Source: Mycolicibacterium senegalense (lineage in GTDB: Bacteria > Actinomycetota > Actinomycetes > Mycobacteriales > Mycobacteriaceae). From it: a stretch of 64,000 bases of DNA. The notes beneath the pieces are model-generated. The model saw only the letters and a list, made by a program, of their open reading frames with translations. It had not been told where the DNA came from and made no database searches. Where the stretch lies: NCBI RefSeq assembly GCF_019645875.1, contig NZ_CP081000.1, positions 2,852,001 to 2,916,000 of the forward strand. The letters run 5' to 3'. Shown piece after piece: positions 55,205-64,000 of this stretch; positions within the stretch are counted from its first letter, which is position 1, and each line of letters opens with the position of its first letter. Position numbers and translations under genes: made by a program.

Positions 55205-55645
55205 ATGAGCGATCAATGGATTCAAGGATGCTTGGTCCAGCGGATCACGTTCCGTGATGGCCTGGTGCTCAACCTCGATGACTACAACGAACTGGTCATC
55301 TCGGTTCCGCTGGAACTGACACTGCCGGCGACCGGCACCGACGATTCCGAAGTGGTGTCGCTGGATCCCCGGTCACTGCGCAACGAAGTCCGGCCGCTGT
55401 TCGATTTCGCCGGCCAGCGTTGTACCCATGCCGACTGGGAGGACGACGGCAGCCTCCACCTCAGCTTCTCCGACGGTCACCGGATCGATGTCCGGCCCGA
55501 CAAGGGGCATACCTCGTGGGAGCTGTACGGGAAGCACCACGGCTACGCCGCATGCCTGGCGCACGGCCGGGTCCGCGTCGTACGCCACGATCAGGATGAT
55601 TCCGATCAGGGCGCCGACGAGGGCCCCACGCGCGAGAGCGGCTGA
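55205..55645 (+). CDS. DUF6188-like hypothetical protein
   Basis: A 146-residue soluble protein. Its conserved features are DQWIQGCLVQRITFRDGLVL at the start, then FDFAGQRCTHADWEDDGSLHLSF and TSWELYGKHHGYAACLAHG near the end, a pattern I associate with DUF6188 in actinobacteria. It looks like a compact beta-rich domain, possibly related to immunity or adaptor proteins, but nothing toxin-like is adjacent. The last 25 residues are acidic and probably disordered. Confidence 0.7.
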   Translation: MSDQWIQGCLVQRITFRDGLVLNLDDYNELVISVPLELTLPATGTDDSEVVSLDPRSLRNEVRPLFDFAGQRCTHADWEDDGSLHLSFSDGHRIDVRPDKGHTSWELYGKHHGYAACLAHGRVRVVRHDQDDSDQGADEGPTRESG

Positions 55646-55685
55646 CCGGCATTGCGGCGCGGCCGTTGGCACTACTGGACGAGCG

Positions 55686-56165
55686 TCAGCCGACGCCGAC
55701 CCCGATGATCGGGATCCAGACGCCGAACAGCCACACACCCCACTGCCGGAAGCCGTTGTCCCACACTGGGTTCAAGTTATAGCCCCAGTAGTTGATGGTC
55801 GGTGGCAGCGGCCCGCCCCGCCAGTGGAACGGCGGCGGCGGACCCCAACCCCACGGCGGCGGGCCGTTGCGATCGTCCCACCAATCGTGCCGGTTGTTCG
55901 CCCACCAGGGCCCCTTGTCATCCCAGTGCCCGCGGTTGTCGAAATCGGGGCCGCGGTCAGGACCGCGCCCACGGCTGTCGAAATCGCGGTCGTGACCGGG
56001 CGGTCCGCCGTTGCAGAACGGGAAGCAGTCGTCGTTGCCGTGCCCCGGCTTGAGTGGCGCGGGTACCGCCGGCGACGCCGAAGCCAACGGGACTCCCGTC
56101 CCCGCAACGCCGATTCCCAACGCACCGACTGTCAACGCAGCCGCCACGAACTTGGCCAGTTCCAT
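55686..56165 (-). CDS. Secreted Gly/Pro/Trp/Asp-rich protein
   Basis: A 159-residue exported protein with a signal peptide ending ASASPA (residue 33). The mature part has two Cys (NDDCFPFCNGG), a hydrophilic middle rich in Asp-Arg-Gly repeats (DRDFDSRGRGPDRGPDFD) and a Trp-rich end (NYWGYNLNPVWDNGFRQWGVW). AGGAGG precedes the ATG. This is a typical mycobacterial small secreted protein of unknown function. Confidence 0.75.
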   Translation of the reverse strand: MELAKFVAAALTVGALGIGVAGTGVPLASASPAVPAPLKPGHGNDDCFPFCNGGPPGHDRDFDSRGRGPDRGPDFDNRGHWDDKGPWWANNRHDWWDDRNGPPPWGWGPPPPFHWRGGPLPPTINYWGYNLNPVWDNGFRQWGVWLFGVWIPIIGVGVG

Positions 56166-56342
56166 ACCTGAACCTCCTACGGTCGTGACCCCGGCGCCGG
56201 CCGTCCCCCAACGGCGCGGCGCCGCAACGTCGTGCAACTCAGCCCTGTGCGAGTGACGAAACGTGCACCCCAGTGAGGTATCGCCACGAGAGATCCGAGC
56301 GTTACCCGTTGTCCGGACACGTCGCGCACCTACCCTGGCGGT

Positions 56343-57635
56343 GTGGGTATCGCACCGCGGATCAATGGCGCACCTCCTCCCGACATGGCACGCCGGCAGG
56401 TCGATCTCGGATCCTGGCAGTTCTGGCGCGAGGACGACGACGTCCGGGACGCGGCGTTCGCCGCGCTGCGCCGCGACGACCCGATCTCCTATCACCCGGC
56501 CTGCACCCTCGAGGGCTTCCCCGAAACACCCGGGCATTGGGCGGTGACCAGATACGACGACGTCTTCCACGCCAGCCGGCATCCGGAGATCTTCAGCTCC
56601 GCGTCCGGTATCACCATCGGGGACCAAACTCCGGAATTGGCCGAGTATTTCGGCTCCATGATCGTGCTGGACGATCCGCGTCACACCCGCCTGCGCAACA
56701 TCGTGCGCAGTGCGTTCACCCCGCGGGTGGTGACCCTGATCGAGGACTCTGTCCGTGATCGGGCCCGCCGACTCGTCACCGACATGGTGAGCAGGAATCC
56801 CGACGGCACCGCCGAGCTCGTCACCGAACTCGCCGGCCCGTTACCACTGCAGATCATCTGCGACATGATGGGCATTCCCGAACCCGATCATCAACAGATC
56901 TTCCATTGGACCAACGTGATCCTGGGGTTCGGCGACCCGGACCTGACCACCGACTTCGACGAGTTTCTCCGGGTGGCGATGGACATCGGCGCCTATGCCA
57001 CAGCACTGGCCGACGAGCGCCGCGCCGCCCCCACCGAGGACCTCACCACGAGCCTGGTTCAGGCCGAGGTCGACGGCGAACGGCTGACGTCGGCGGAGGT
57101 GGCGTCATTCTTCATTCTGCTGGTGGTGGCGGGTAACGAAACCACGCGCAATGCCATCAGCCACGGCGTGCTGGCGCTCACCCGGTTCCCGGAGCAGCGC
57201 GAAAAGTGGTGGTCGAACTACGACGAGCTGGCCCCCACCGCGGTCGAGGAGATCGTGCGCTGGGCATCGCCGGTCAGCTACATGCGCCGCACGGTCACCC
57301 AGGACACGGTGCTCGGCGGGACACCGCTGCCGGCCGGCGCGAAGGTGACCCTGTGGTACGGATCGGCGAACCGGGACGAGTCGAAGTTTGCCGATCCGTG
57401 GATGTTCGACGTCACCCGTCACCCCAACCCCCATCTCGGATTCGGCGGCGGCGGTGCACATTTCTGCCTCGGAGCAAACTTGGCACGCCGTGAGATCACC
57501 GTGGCGTTCGAGGAATTGCACCGCCAGTTGCCCGACATCGCGGCGACAGAGGAGCCCGATCGGCTGCAGTCGCAGTTCATCCACGGCATCAAGCGCCTGC
57601 CCGTGAGCTGGCGCACCAGCGGGGCGGCTACCTGA
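56343..57635 (+). CDS. cyp124: Cytochrome P450 CYP124 (methyl-branched lipid omega-hydroxylase)
   Basis: A 430-residue P450 matching CYP124 (Rv2266) almost throughout: FGSMIVLDDPRHTRLRNIV, PLPLQIICDMMGIPE, FHWTNVILGFGDPDL, the I-helix VVAGNETTRNAIS, and the haem site FGGGGAHFCLGANLARRE with C375. CYP124 omega-hydroxylates phytanic and other methyl-branched lipids and also oxidises cholest-4-en-3-one side chains. The GTG start has no ribosome binding site and lies 6 bp after a TACCCT -10 hexamer (56331-56336), so it is probably leaderless. No KstR box was seen upstream. Confidence 0.9.
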   Translation: MGIAPRINGAPPPDMARRQVDLGSWQFWREDDDVRDAAFAALRRDDPISYHPACTLEGFPETPGHWAVTRYDDVFHASRHPEIFSSASGITIGDQTPELAEYFGSMIVLDDPRHTRLRNIVRSAFTPRVVTLIEDSVRDRARRLVTDMVSRNPDGTAELVTELAGPLPLQIICDMMGIPEPDHQQIFHWTNVILGFGDPDLTTDFDEFLRVAMDIGAYATALADERRAAPTEDLTTSLVQAEVDGERLTSAEVASFFILLVVAGNETTRNAISHGVLALTRFPEQREKWWSNYDELAPTAVEEIVRWASPVSYMRRTVTQDTVLGGTPLPAGAKVTLWYGSANRDESKFADPWMFDVTRHPNPHLGFGGGGAHFCLGANLARREITVAFEELHRQLPDIAATEEPDRLQSQFIHGIKRLPVSWRTSGAAT

Positions 57636-58014
57636 CGGTCAGGGTGCCCAGCATCGCGGGGTGATAGAGGCAGTAGAAGGCATACTCCCCCGCCTCCTCG
57701 GGTGCCGTCAGTGTCGCGCGCCCCTTGCCCTCGACGTGGACGTCGAACAGGCCTTTGGTCCGCGATGTCACCGAATGCTCGACCTCGTCGTTGTTGACGA
57801 TCGTGATCTCGGTGCCCGGTGCGACGGGCCCCGGGGAGCGAAACCCCATTCCCTCGATCGCGATGACGGGACCGCTGGGGACGGAGGTGTCTGGGCTCGC
57901 GGTCACCGTTTCGGAATGCTGACCGTGGCCGGCCGGCGAATTGGTTTGTCCGCAAGCAACACTCGTCGTCACGACCAAGAACGCTGAAACCAGCACCGCT
58001 GCAAGTCGAAACAC
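57628..58014 (-). CDS. Cupredoxin-like copper lipoprotein
   Basis: A 128-residue lipoprotein: a hydrophobic leader, a lipobox with the lipidated Cys in TSVACGQTN, then a plastocyanin-like domain. The copper ligands are visible as His in DEVEHSV and Cys, His and Met in FYCLYHPAMLG. It could carry electrons or buffer copper outside the membrane. GGGGG lies before the GTG at 58014. The 3' end overlaps the convergent cyp124 by 8 bp. Confidence 0.8.
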   Translation of the reverse strand: MFRLAAVLVSAFLVVTTSVACGQTNSPAGHGQHSETVTASPDTSVPSGPVIAIEGMGFRSPGPVAPGTEITIVNNDEVEHSVTSRTKGLFDVHVEGKGRATLTAPEEAGEYAFYCLYHPAMLGTLTVR

Positions 58015-58116
58015 CCGAGCCCCCTGAGATCCACCCCGACCACGTCGATTATCTCTCCCCACCGTGGTGTGATGTGCCCGATTCCGCAGGATCCCGTGAG
58101 GCGATTCGGGTCGTCA

Positions 58117-59547
58117 TCATGCGGTGGCGGCGCCGACCCGACGGCCGATTGTCACACCGGCTGCGAACGCGGCGGCCAGCACACCGACGATCACCCAGGC
58201 CAGTACAGCGGAACCGCCGACCAGGTCACTGAGATTGGTCAGGATCAACACCAACGCGCCCAGCAGGCCCGCCAGACCGAGCGCCGGGGCGATCCGCACC
58301 CGCCACAGCGAATGGCCGTGCCGATCGCGGGCGAAGTAGACCAGCACGGCGACACTGGTAGCGATCATCAGCAGCACCACCCCGACAGTCGTCGCCCCGG
58401 CGAACCAGGTGTAGAACTGGGCGGCGGGATCCAGCTCGAACACCACTGCCAGCAGCACGCCGGCCGCCACGACACCGGAGATCCACAGCGAAGCCTGGTG
58501 CGGCGAGCCGTGCCGGTCGTGCGGTTGGCTGAGCCGCACGGGGAGCACGTCGCGCTGCGCGAGCGCGAACACGTACCGCGACGCGACATTGTGGAAGGCC
58601 AGAATGCAGGCGAACAGGCTGGTGAAGTACAGCACTGTGATGATGTCGGCACCCGCCGCTCCGATGTACCGGCGCGCGGTGTCGCCGAGGAAGGTGGAGC
58701 CGGAATCGGTGGCCCGCGCGATCGCCTGCTCGTCGCCCCACCCCGAGATCAGCGCCCAACTGGTGACCGCATAGAAGACCCCGATCAGGATGAGCGCCAG
58801 ATAGGTGGCCCGCGGAATCGTCCGCTCCGGGGTCCGCGCCTCGTCGCGGAAAATCGCCGTGGCCTCGAACCCGACGTAGCTGATGATCGCGAAAAGCAGC
58901 CCGATGCCCAGTGATCCGGAGAAGATCGCACCAGGGTTCACGATGCCTGAGGACAGTCCGCGATCACCGCCGTTGGCCACGATCACCAGGTCGAGCACCA
59001 GCACGATCGCGATCTCCGCCGTCAGCAGCACGCCGAGTACGCGGCTGGACAGCTCGATGTTGCGGTAGCCGAGGTAGGTGGTGACGGCGAACGCTACCGC
59101 CGCGAACACCCACCACGGCAGCTCCGGCCCGCCTGCCAGCTTGAGGACGCCGGCTCCGGAGGGACCGAGCAGTCCGTACACCCCCGCTTCCAGCGCGACG
59201 TAACTCACCAGTGCCACGAATGCGATGCCGATGCCGGTGGGCAGTCCGAGCGATTGTCGAACGTAGGAGAAGAAAGCGCCCGCTTCATCGACATACGGCG
59301 TCATCGCGGTGAAGCCGACCGCGAACAGCAGCAGCACCACCGTGGAGGCGAGGAACGTGGCGGGGAATCCGGCGCCGTTGCCCGACGCGATACCCAACGG
59401 CACCACACCGCCGATCACACCGAGGGGTGCGGCCGCGGCCACCACCATGAAGACGATCGAGGCCACCCCGAGGTTGCCGCGCAGCTGCCGGCTCGCCGAC
59501 GACGGTTGGTGGCCCAACGAATCTGGGGCTGTGGTGATTTCGGACAT
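58117..59547 (-). CDS. APC family amino acid permease
   Basis: A 476-residue transporter with about 12 helices and a cytoplasmic start. Characteristic segments are GVVPLGIASGNGAGFPATFLA near the first helix, SYVGFEATAIFRDEARTPERTIPRA in the middle, and FHNVASRYVFALAQRDVLP later. It imports an amino acid or amine by proton or exchange coupling. The substrate is unknown and no enzyme genes are adjacent. Confidence 0.85.
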   Translation of the reverse strand: MSEITTAPDSLGHQPSSASRQLRGNLGVASIVFMVVAAAAPLGVIGGVVPLGIASGNGAGFPATFLASTVVLLLFAVGFTAMTPYVDEAGAFFSYVRQSLGLPTGIGIAFVALVSYVALEAGVYGLLGPSGAGVLKLAGGPELPWWVFAAVAFAVTTYLGYRNIELSSRVLGVLLTAEIAIVLVLDLVIVANGGDRGLSSGIVNPGAIFSGSLGIGLLFAIISYVGFEATAIFRDEARTPERTIPRATYLALILIGVFYAVTSWALISGWGDEQAIARATDSGSTFLGDTARRYIGAAGADIITVLYFTSLFACILAFHNVASRYVFALAQRDVLPVRLSQPHDRHGSPHQASLWISGVVAAGVLLAVVFELDPAAQFYTWFAGATTVGVVLLMIATSVAVLVYFARDRHGHSLWRVRIAPALGLAGLLGALVLILTNLSDLVGGSAVLAWVIVGVLAAAFAAGVTIGRRVGAATA

Positions 59548-59656
59548 GCTGAACCGTCCTTCAGACAGCGTGCGCGTAAATATGACCCGGGCAACATAGG
59601 GCCGGCGGGTTCGGGCACACCAGGTCTGGCGTCAGCGTGCGCAAAAGTCGGCGCGC

Positions 59657-60763
59657 CTACGGCGCTCCCAGGACGTCGAGCATTCCGGCCGCCGCTCGCG
59701 GCCAGGTGAACTGCTCGGCCCGCTGCCGGGCGCTGCTGCGCCGCAATGGTTCGGGGCGATCGATCACCGAGGCGACCGCGCGGGCGATGGCCTGTGCGTC
59801 GTTGTCAGCGGTGGCTCCGCTGTCGCAGGTGAGGATCTCGGCCAGGGCTGACGTTCGCGACACGACCGCCGGGGTACCGCAGGCCAGCGCCTCCAGCGCG
59901 GCCAGGCCGAAGGTCTCGTGCGGCCCCGGTGCGAGCGCGACATCGGCGGAGGCCAGGATGGTTGCCACGGTGTCGCGGCAGCCGATGTACCCGGTGAATG
60001 CGACCGGCAGTCCGCTGGCCTGCCGTTGCAGCCGAGCCCGCAACGGCCCTTCCCCGACCACCACCAGCCGGGCGTCGACACCTGAATCCTGCAGGGCCGC
60101 AACGGTATCGATACTGCGGTGGGCATGCTTCTCGACCGACAGCCTGCCGCAGTGGACCAGCAAGGTCTGCTGCGGCGCGGCCCATCGACTGCGCATCGCC
60201 GCACACCGGCGCCGCGGATGGAACTGCTCAAGGTCCACCCCGAGCGGAACGGTCGCCACGTTGTGCGCGCCGATGCGGTCGAATTCCTCGCGTGCGAAGG
60301 CCGTCGTGCACACCACGGCGTCGTAGTTGGCCGCGGTACGACGATTGGCGAAGTCCGCCACCATGACCGCCGCCGACCGTGGCAGCACCTGGCCCACCAA
60401 CCGGTCCAGGCGTTCGTGGGAGATCATCACGGTGGCGACGCCGCGGCTGCGGCCCCACGGACCCAGCGATCTCAGCGTCAGCCGGTCTGACACTTCGATG
60501 GCGTCGGGCCCCAACTGCTCCAACAACGCGGTCACCGGGCCGGGCAGCACCGCGCGGTAGCCCCCGGTGAACGGGATGAGCCTGGCGGGCAGGGCGATTC
60601 GCACGACACCGCTGGCCAGGACATGCCGCTGCGGTTGCGCGCCCGGGACGATGAGATACACCTCGTGGCCCAGCGCGCAGTACTCCGCGCCCAAGCGGTC
60701 GACAGCGGTCCGCAGACCTCCCGATCGCGGGCCGTAGAAGTTGGCGACCTGGACAACCCGCAT
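59657..60763 (-). CDS. GT4 family glycosyltransferase
   Basis: A 368-residue GT-B glycosyltransferase. The N-terminal acceptor domain starts VANFYGPRSGGLRTAVDRL. The C-terminal nucleotide-sugar domain holds HCGRLSVEKH near 208 and the EX7E motif in PHETFGLAALEALACG near 285. It is related to PimB/MgtA-type mannosyltransferases of the mycobacterial envelope, but I cannot assign donor or acceptor. There is no membrane anchor. Confidence 0.8.
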   Translation of the reverse strand: MRVVQVANFYGPRSGGLRTAVDRLGAEYCALGHEVYLIVPGAQPQRHVLASGVVRIALPARLIPFTGGYRAVLPGPVTALLEQLGPDAIEVSDRLTLRSLGPWGRSRGVATVMISHERLDRLVGQVLPRSAAVMVADFANRRTAANYDAVVCTTAFAREEFDRIGAHNVATVPLGVDLEQFHPRRRCAAMRSRWAAPQQTLLVHCGRLSVEKHAHRSIDTVAALQDSGVDARLVVVGEGPLRARLQRQASGLPVAFTGYIGCRDTVATILASADVALAPGPHETFGLAALEALACGTPAVVSRTSALAEILTCDSGATADNDAQAIARAVASVIDRPEPLRRSSARQRAEQFTWPRAAAGMLDVLGAP

Positions 60764-60856
60764 GACACGATCAGAACCGGGCCGCGTGTGCGGTCAACAA
60801 AGAGGCTGCGACCGTGACTTGAACAACCGCTGAACAAGCCCGGGGACCGCTCGGCT

Positions 60857-61771
60857 TCAGGCGAGATGCGTGATGAACCAGTCCTGGATGCGGTGCCAGG
60901 CATCGGCAGCGGCGGCTGGGGCGTAGCGGTTGCCGGTGTCGTTGAAGAACGCGTGGTTGGCGTCGGGTTCGGTGATCAACTCGTGCACCATCGCGGCCTT
61001 CTCCAGGGCCGCGCGCACCACCGGTTCGGTGGCGTTGACCCGCTGGTCCAGCGCCCCGTAGAAGGCCAGCACCGCGGTGTCGCGCGAACCGGCGAAGTCC
61101 GGATCTTCCGGCGCCGGACCGTAGAACGGCACGGCGGCAGCCAATGCCGGGGTGCCTGCCGCCAGCAGCCGCCAGACCAGGCCGCCGCCCATGCAGAAGC
61201 CGACAGCGGCAATCTTGTGGCCGGGCACTCGCCGTTGCAGCTCCGCGATACCGGAGTTCAGGTAGGTGATGAACTCCTGCGGTTCGATCCGGCTCAATGC
61301 GGCGGTCGCGTCAGCCGGGTCGGCGAAAGCGGCGGTGCCGCCTTGAGCCGAGAGCAGGTCGATCGCGAGGGCCGGATACCCGATACCGGCGAACCGGCCG
61401 GCGACCGAGCGGATGTGGTCGGTGAGTCCCTTGTTCTCGTGGATCACCAGAACGCCGCCTCTGGGTTGGGGGGCGGCGGCCCAGGCTCCCCGCAACTCAC
61501 CGCCTTCCCCGGTCCAACTCACCTCACTGGTGGGCAGTGCGCCCCGGATCCCCGGTGGCTCGGCCGGTTTCGGGGCTGTGCCAGACGTCGCACCGGGCGC
61601 CGAGCCGACAGCTGACTCCTTCGTTTCCCCGCACGCCGCGATGAGTGCAGCAGCCGCGGTGGCGCCGATTCCCAGCAGACCCAACCGGCGTAGGGCCTCG
61701 CGGCGCGACAGCAGCCCGTCGAGGTGGTCGGTTGCGATTTCCTCAGCGATGTAGCGCTGCAATGGGGTCAC
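60857..61771 (-). CDS. Tat-exported dienelactone hydrolase family lipoprotein
   Basis: A 304-residue protein with a twin-arginine leader (SRREALRRLGLLG, about 25-37) ending in a lipobox, ALIAAC, so it is likely a Tat-dependent lipoprotein. The hydrolase domain has the nucleophile Cys in VGFCMGGGLVW, the Asp in FYGALDQRV and the His in PDANHAFFND, the dienelactone hydrolase triad. It would cleave an ester outside the membrane. The GTG at 61771 is chosen because homologues begin with TPLQRYIAEEIATDHLDGL. Confidence 0.8.
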   Translation of the reverse strand: MTPLQRYIAEEIATDHLDGLLSRREALRRLGLLGIGATAAAALIAACGETKESAVGSAPGATSGTAPKPAEPPGIRGALPTSEVSWTGEGGELRGAWAAAPQPRGGVLVIHENKGLTDHIRSVAGRFAGIGYPALAIDLLSAQGGTAAFADPADATAALSRIEPQEFITYLNSGIAELQRRVPGHKIAAVGFCMGGGLVWRLLAAGTPALAAAVPFYGPAPEDPDFAGSRDTAVLAFYGALDQRVNATEPVVRAALEKAAMVHELITEPDANHAFFNDTGNRYAPAAAADAWHRIQDWFITHLA

Positions 61772-61838
61772 CTCGGCAAGTATGCGCCGATATCCCGAAC
61801 CGCAGCTATAGACGCGCATTCGGCGGGATACTCGTTCG

Positions 61839-62765
61839 ATGGGCTGGACACCGGACCCGGACGCGCTGCGGGGCCGTATCGCCGTGGTGGCCGGGGCCAC
61901 CCGAGGTGCGGGCCGGGGTATCGCGGCGGCACTGGGCGAGGTCGGCGCCACCGTGGTGTGCACGGGGCGCAGCAGCCGGTGCGGGAGCCGCGACTCTGAC
62001 TATCATCGTCCCGAAACCATCGAGGAAACCGCCGAACTGGTCACGGCACTGGGCGGGTCGGGCGTCGCCGTCCAGGTCGACCACCTCGATGTGACGCAGG
62101 TCCGCATGCTGGCCGGCCGGCTCAAGGCCGATTACGGGCACATCGACATCCTGGTCAACGACATCTGGGGCGCCGAGATCCTCAAGGGGCCGCCCGATAC
62201 GTGGGGCCGGCCCATGTGGCAGCACGATCTCGACGACGGATTACGGATGCTGCGGCTCGGGCTGGACACCCATTTGATCACCTCGCATTGCATCCTGCCG
62301 CTGCTCGCCGACCAACCCGGCGGCCTTTTGGTCGAAATCACCGACGGGACAACCGAATTCAATGCGGACAACCCACGACTGTCGGTGTTCTACGATCTGG
62401 TCAAGTCGGCGGTGAACCGCCTGGCGTTCAGCCATGGGCACGAGCTCGCCGCATTCGGCGCCACCGCCGTGGCGGTCACCCCGGGCTGGCTGCGCTCAGA
62501 GATGATGCTCGACAACTACGGCGTCACCGAAGCCAATTGGCGGGGCGCACTCGACTTGGCCCGCACGGACGGTTACCCGGCGGCCCCACCCGGGTTCGCC
62601 GAGTCCGAGTCCCCCAGGTTCGTCGGTCGCGGCATAGCCGCGGTGGCCGCCGACCCTGATCGGGCCCGCTGGAACCAACGCTCCGTCAGCTCGGCCGCGC
62701 TGGCCCGTCACTACGGATTCAGCGACCTCGACGGGCGCGTACCGGACGTCTGGGCTCCGCTGTAA
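61839..62765 (+). CDS. SDR family oxidoreductase
   Basis: A 308-residue short-chain dehydrogenase. The cofactor motif is VAGATRGAGRGIAAAL near residue 18, followed by a VCTGRSSR NADP-type loop and ILVNDIWG near 104, where the usual NNAG is changed. The catalytic Tyr and Lys are in FYDLVKSAVNRL near 187-191. The C-terminal extension WNQRSVSSAALARHYGFSDLDG is typical of a subgroup of actinobacterial SDRs. GATACT (61827-61832) lies 6 bp before the ATG, suggesting a leaderless message. Confidence 0.8.
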   Translation: MGWTPDPDALRGRIAVVAGATRGAGRGIAAALGEVGATVVCTGRSSRCGSRDSDYHRPETIEETAELVTALGGSGVAVQVDHLDVTQVRMLAGRLKADYGHIDILVNDIWGAEILKGPPDTWGRPMWQHDLDDGLRMLRLGLDTHLITSHCILPLLADQPGGLLVEITDGTTEFNADNPRLSVFYDLVKSAVNRLAFSHGHELAAFGATAVAVTPGWLRSEMMLDNYGVTEANWRGALDLARTDGYPAAPPGFAESESPRFVGRGIAAVAADPDRARWNQRSVSSAALARHYGFSDLDGRVPDVWAPL

Positions 62766-62864
62766 CCCCAGGTGAGCCGGTCCCGGCGGGTTCAGTAGAC
62801 ATTTTTTCGAATCTGTTCACCATTTTCATTGACACCGGCATTGCGCGGCCTGTTCTATGGCTGA

Positions 62865-64000
62865 GTGAGCTTCGACACAATCATTCGCAACGGCCGCTGG
62901 TTCGACGGCACCGGCGCGCCGTCGGCGGTCCGCAACATCGGCATTCGCAGCGGGCACGTGGTCGCCATCTCCCCCGAGCCTCTCGACGAGACGGACTGCC
63001 CCCAGGTCATCGACGCCACCGACAAGTGGGTGATGCCGGGAATGCTGGACATCCACACCCACTACGACGTCGAGGTGCTGGCCGGCCCGTCGCTGTCGGA
63101 GTCCCTGCGGCACGGGGTGACGACCGTGATGCTTGGCTCCTGCTCACTGTCGACGGTTCACGTCGGCGGTGTCGACGCGGGTGACCTGTTCGGCCGGGTC
63201 GAGGCCATCCCGAGGGGCCACGTCATCGACGTGGTGGACAGCCACAAGACCTGGACCGACTGCAACGGATATGTGACGGCACTGGAGAGCCTGCCGCTGG
63301 GCCCCAACCTGGCCGCGTTCATCGGGCATTCCGACATGCGCACCGCGGTGATGGGCCTCGACCGTGCCACCCGCAAGGACGAGCGGCCCACTGCTGCCGA
63401 GCAGGCCCGGATGGAGCAGATGCTCGCGGAGGCCCTGGACGCCGGCTTCGTCGGAATGTCGTCGCAGCAGCTGCTCTTCGACAAGATCGACGGCGACACC
63501 TGCCGATCCCGCACCCTGCCTTCGACCTACGCCAAACCTCGGGAGCTGCGCCGGCTCAAGTCGTTGCTGCGCCGCTCGGGTCGGGTGCTGCAATCCGGTC
63601 CGGACATCCAGAACCCGTTCAACCTGGTCTCACAGTTGGCCCAGTCGCTGGGGTTGTTCCGGAGCAATCTGAAGACCAGCCTGCTCTCGGCTGCGGACAT
63701 CAAGGCCAACCCGTACTCGATCGCGATCATGGGGCCCGTGGCGCGCTTGGTGAACAAGCTCGGCGGCAACTTCCGCTGGCAGCACCTGCCGGTGCCGTTC
63801 GAGGTGTACGCCGACGGCATCGACCTCGTCGTGTTCGAGGAATTCGGTTCCGGCGCAGCGGCTCTGCACCTGCGCGACGAACTCGAGCGCAACGAGCTGC
63901 TGCGCGACGAGGAATACCGGCGCAAGTTCCGCAAGGACTACGACAACAAATTCGGCGTGCGGGTCTGGCATCGAGACTTCTTCGATGCCGAGATCGTCGC
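62865..64000 (+). CDS. Amidohydrolase, N-acyl-D-amino-acid deacylase-like (cut by window edge)
   Basis: At least 378 residues of a metal-dependent amidohydrolase running off the right edge. It starts SFDTIIRNGRWFDGTGAPS, with the metal motif MLDIHTHYD near residue 67, then SLRHGVTTVMLGSCSLS and GHSDMRTAVMG, as in D-aminoacylases. It removes acyl groups from D-amino acids or acts on a related cyclic amide. The GTG at 62865 comes directly after an in-frame stop, so no earlier start is possible. There is no ribosome binding site; TTGACA at 62829-62834 may be the -35 of a promoter whose transcript starts close to the GTG. Confidence 0.8.
   Translation, partial: MSFDTIIRNGRWFDGTGAPSAVRNIGIRSGHVVAISPEPLDETDCPQVIDATDKWVMPGMLDIHTHYDVEVLAGPSLSESLRHGVTTVMLGSCSLSTVHVGGVDAGDLFGRVEAIPRGHVIDVVDSHKTWTDCNGYVTALESLPLGPNLAAFIGHSDMRTAVMGLDRATRKDERPTAAEQARMEQMLAEALDAGFVGMSSQQLLFDKIDGDTCRSRTLPSTYAKPRELRRLKSLLRRSGRVLQSGPDIQNPFNLVSQLAQSLGLFRSNLKTSLLSAADIKANPYSIAIMGPVARLVNKLGGNFRWQHLPVPFEVYADGIDLVVFEEFGSGAAALHLRDELERNELLRDEEYRRKFRKDYDNKFGVRVWHRDFFDAEIV

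Overview
The window is about 66-68 % GC. It is dense with mycobacterial hallmarks: an MmpS/MmpL transporter pair, Eis acetyltransferase, an MPT53-like thioredoxin, CYP124 and CYP125 P450s, DUF732 and DUF5078 secreted proteins, an L,D-transpeptidase of the LdtMt1 type, and several promoters placed so that mRNAs would be leaderless. The best fit is a fast-growing Mycobacterium (Mycolicibacterium). From memory, the gene content and order resemble the M. smegmatis region that carries tpx, eis, ldtA and a second CYP125; this was not checked by search. No rRNA, tRNA, CRISPR array, insertion sequence or prophage was seen, so this reads as ordinary but regulator-rich chromosome.

Layout. 0-10 kb: the 5' end of tpx, an aminoglycoside-kinase-like protein, a MenC homologue that has lost most of its catalytic residues, a MOSC protein, an HD protein divergent from a GlxA-type AraC regulator, a secreted SGNH hydrolase, an acyltransferase-3 membrane protein, and several small secreted proteins, one built from three WWDPV repeats. 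10-16 kb: DUF732 and DUF5078 secreted proteins, then mmpS-mmpL behind a strong operator and a short upstream ORF that overlaps the mmpS start, then an ArsR-SRPBCC regulator with an operator inside its own promoter. 16-22 kb: an NlpC/P60-type protein, YaaA, and a five-gene minus-strand operon for organosulfonate or sulfate-ester use (dioxygenase, permease, ATPase, binding lipoprotein, second dioxygenase). 22-31 kb: small membrane proteins, an amidase, a class I fructose-bisphosphate aldolase, an alpha/beta hydrolase, an MBL-fold hydrolase behind a SoxR-type box, an FAD monooxygenase, CinA and Eis.

31-47 kb: a secreted GH2 glycosidase of the exo-glucosaminidase type. It is followed by a group of lipid or steroid oxidation genes with KstR-type boxes: a FabG3-like hydroxysteroid dehydrogenase divergent from a DapB-like reductase, a nitronate-monooxygenase-family protein, and CYP125. 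Among them are a TetR-molybdopterin oxidoreductase pair (Rv0196-Rv0197 type), an XRE/MmyB regulator, a FadR-type regulator coupled to a membrane fatty-acid-hydroxylase-like protein, and an L,D-transpeptidase. 47-64 kb: a proline-rich membrane protein, a POT peptide transporter, a threonine-dehydratase-like enzyme, a thioesterase, a GerW-like small membrane protein, the CcdA-MPT53 disulfide pair, an F420-type oxidoreductase, CYP124, a cupredoxin lipoprotein, an APC permease, a GT4 glycosyltransferase, a Tat-exported dienelactone hydrolase lipoprotein, an SDR enzyme and the start of a D-aminoacylase-like amidohydrolase.

How the genes work together. The clearest unit is the KstR-linked set at 34.6-44 kb, with CYP125 (and CYP124 further along) as side-chain hydroxylases; it looks like a satellite of the cholesterol regulon. 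The DUF5078-MmpS-MmpL neighbourhood matches a siderophore or lipid export module. The sulfonate operon is self-contained for uptake plus oxygenolytic desulfonation. Many local regulators (ArsR, TetR, XRE, FadR) sit directly beside near-perfect inverted repeats and so appear autoregulated.
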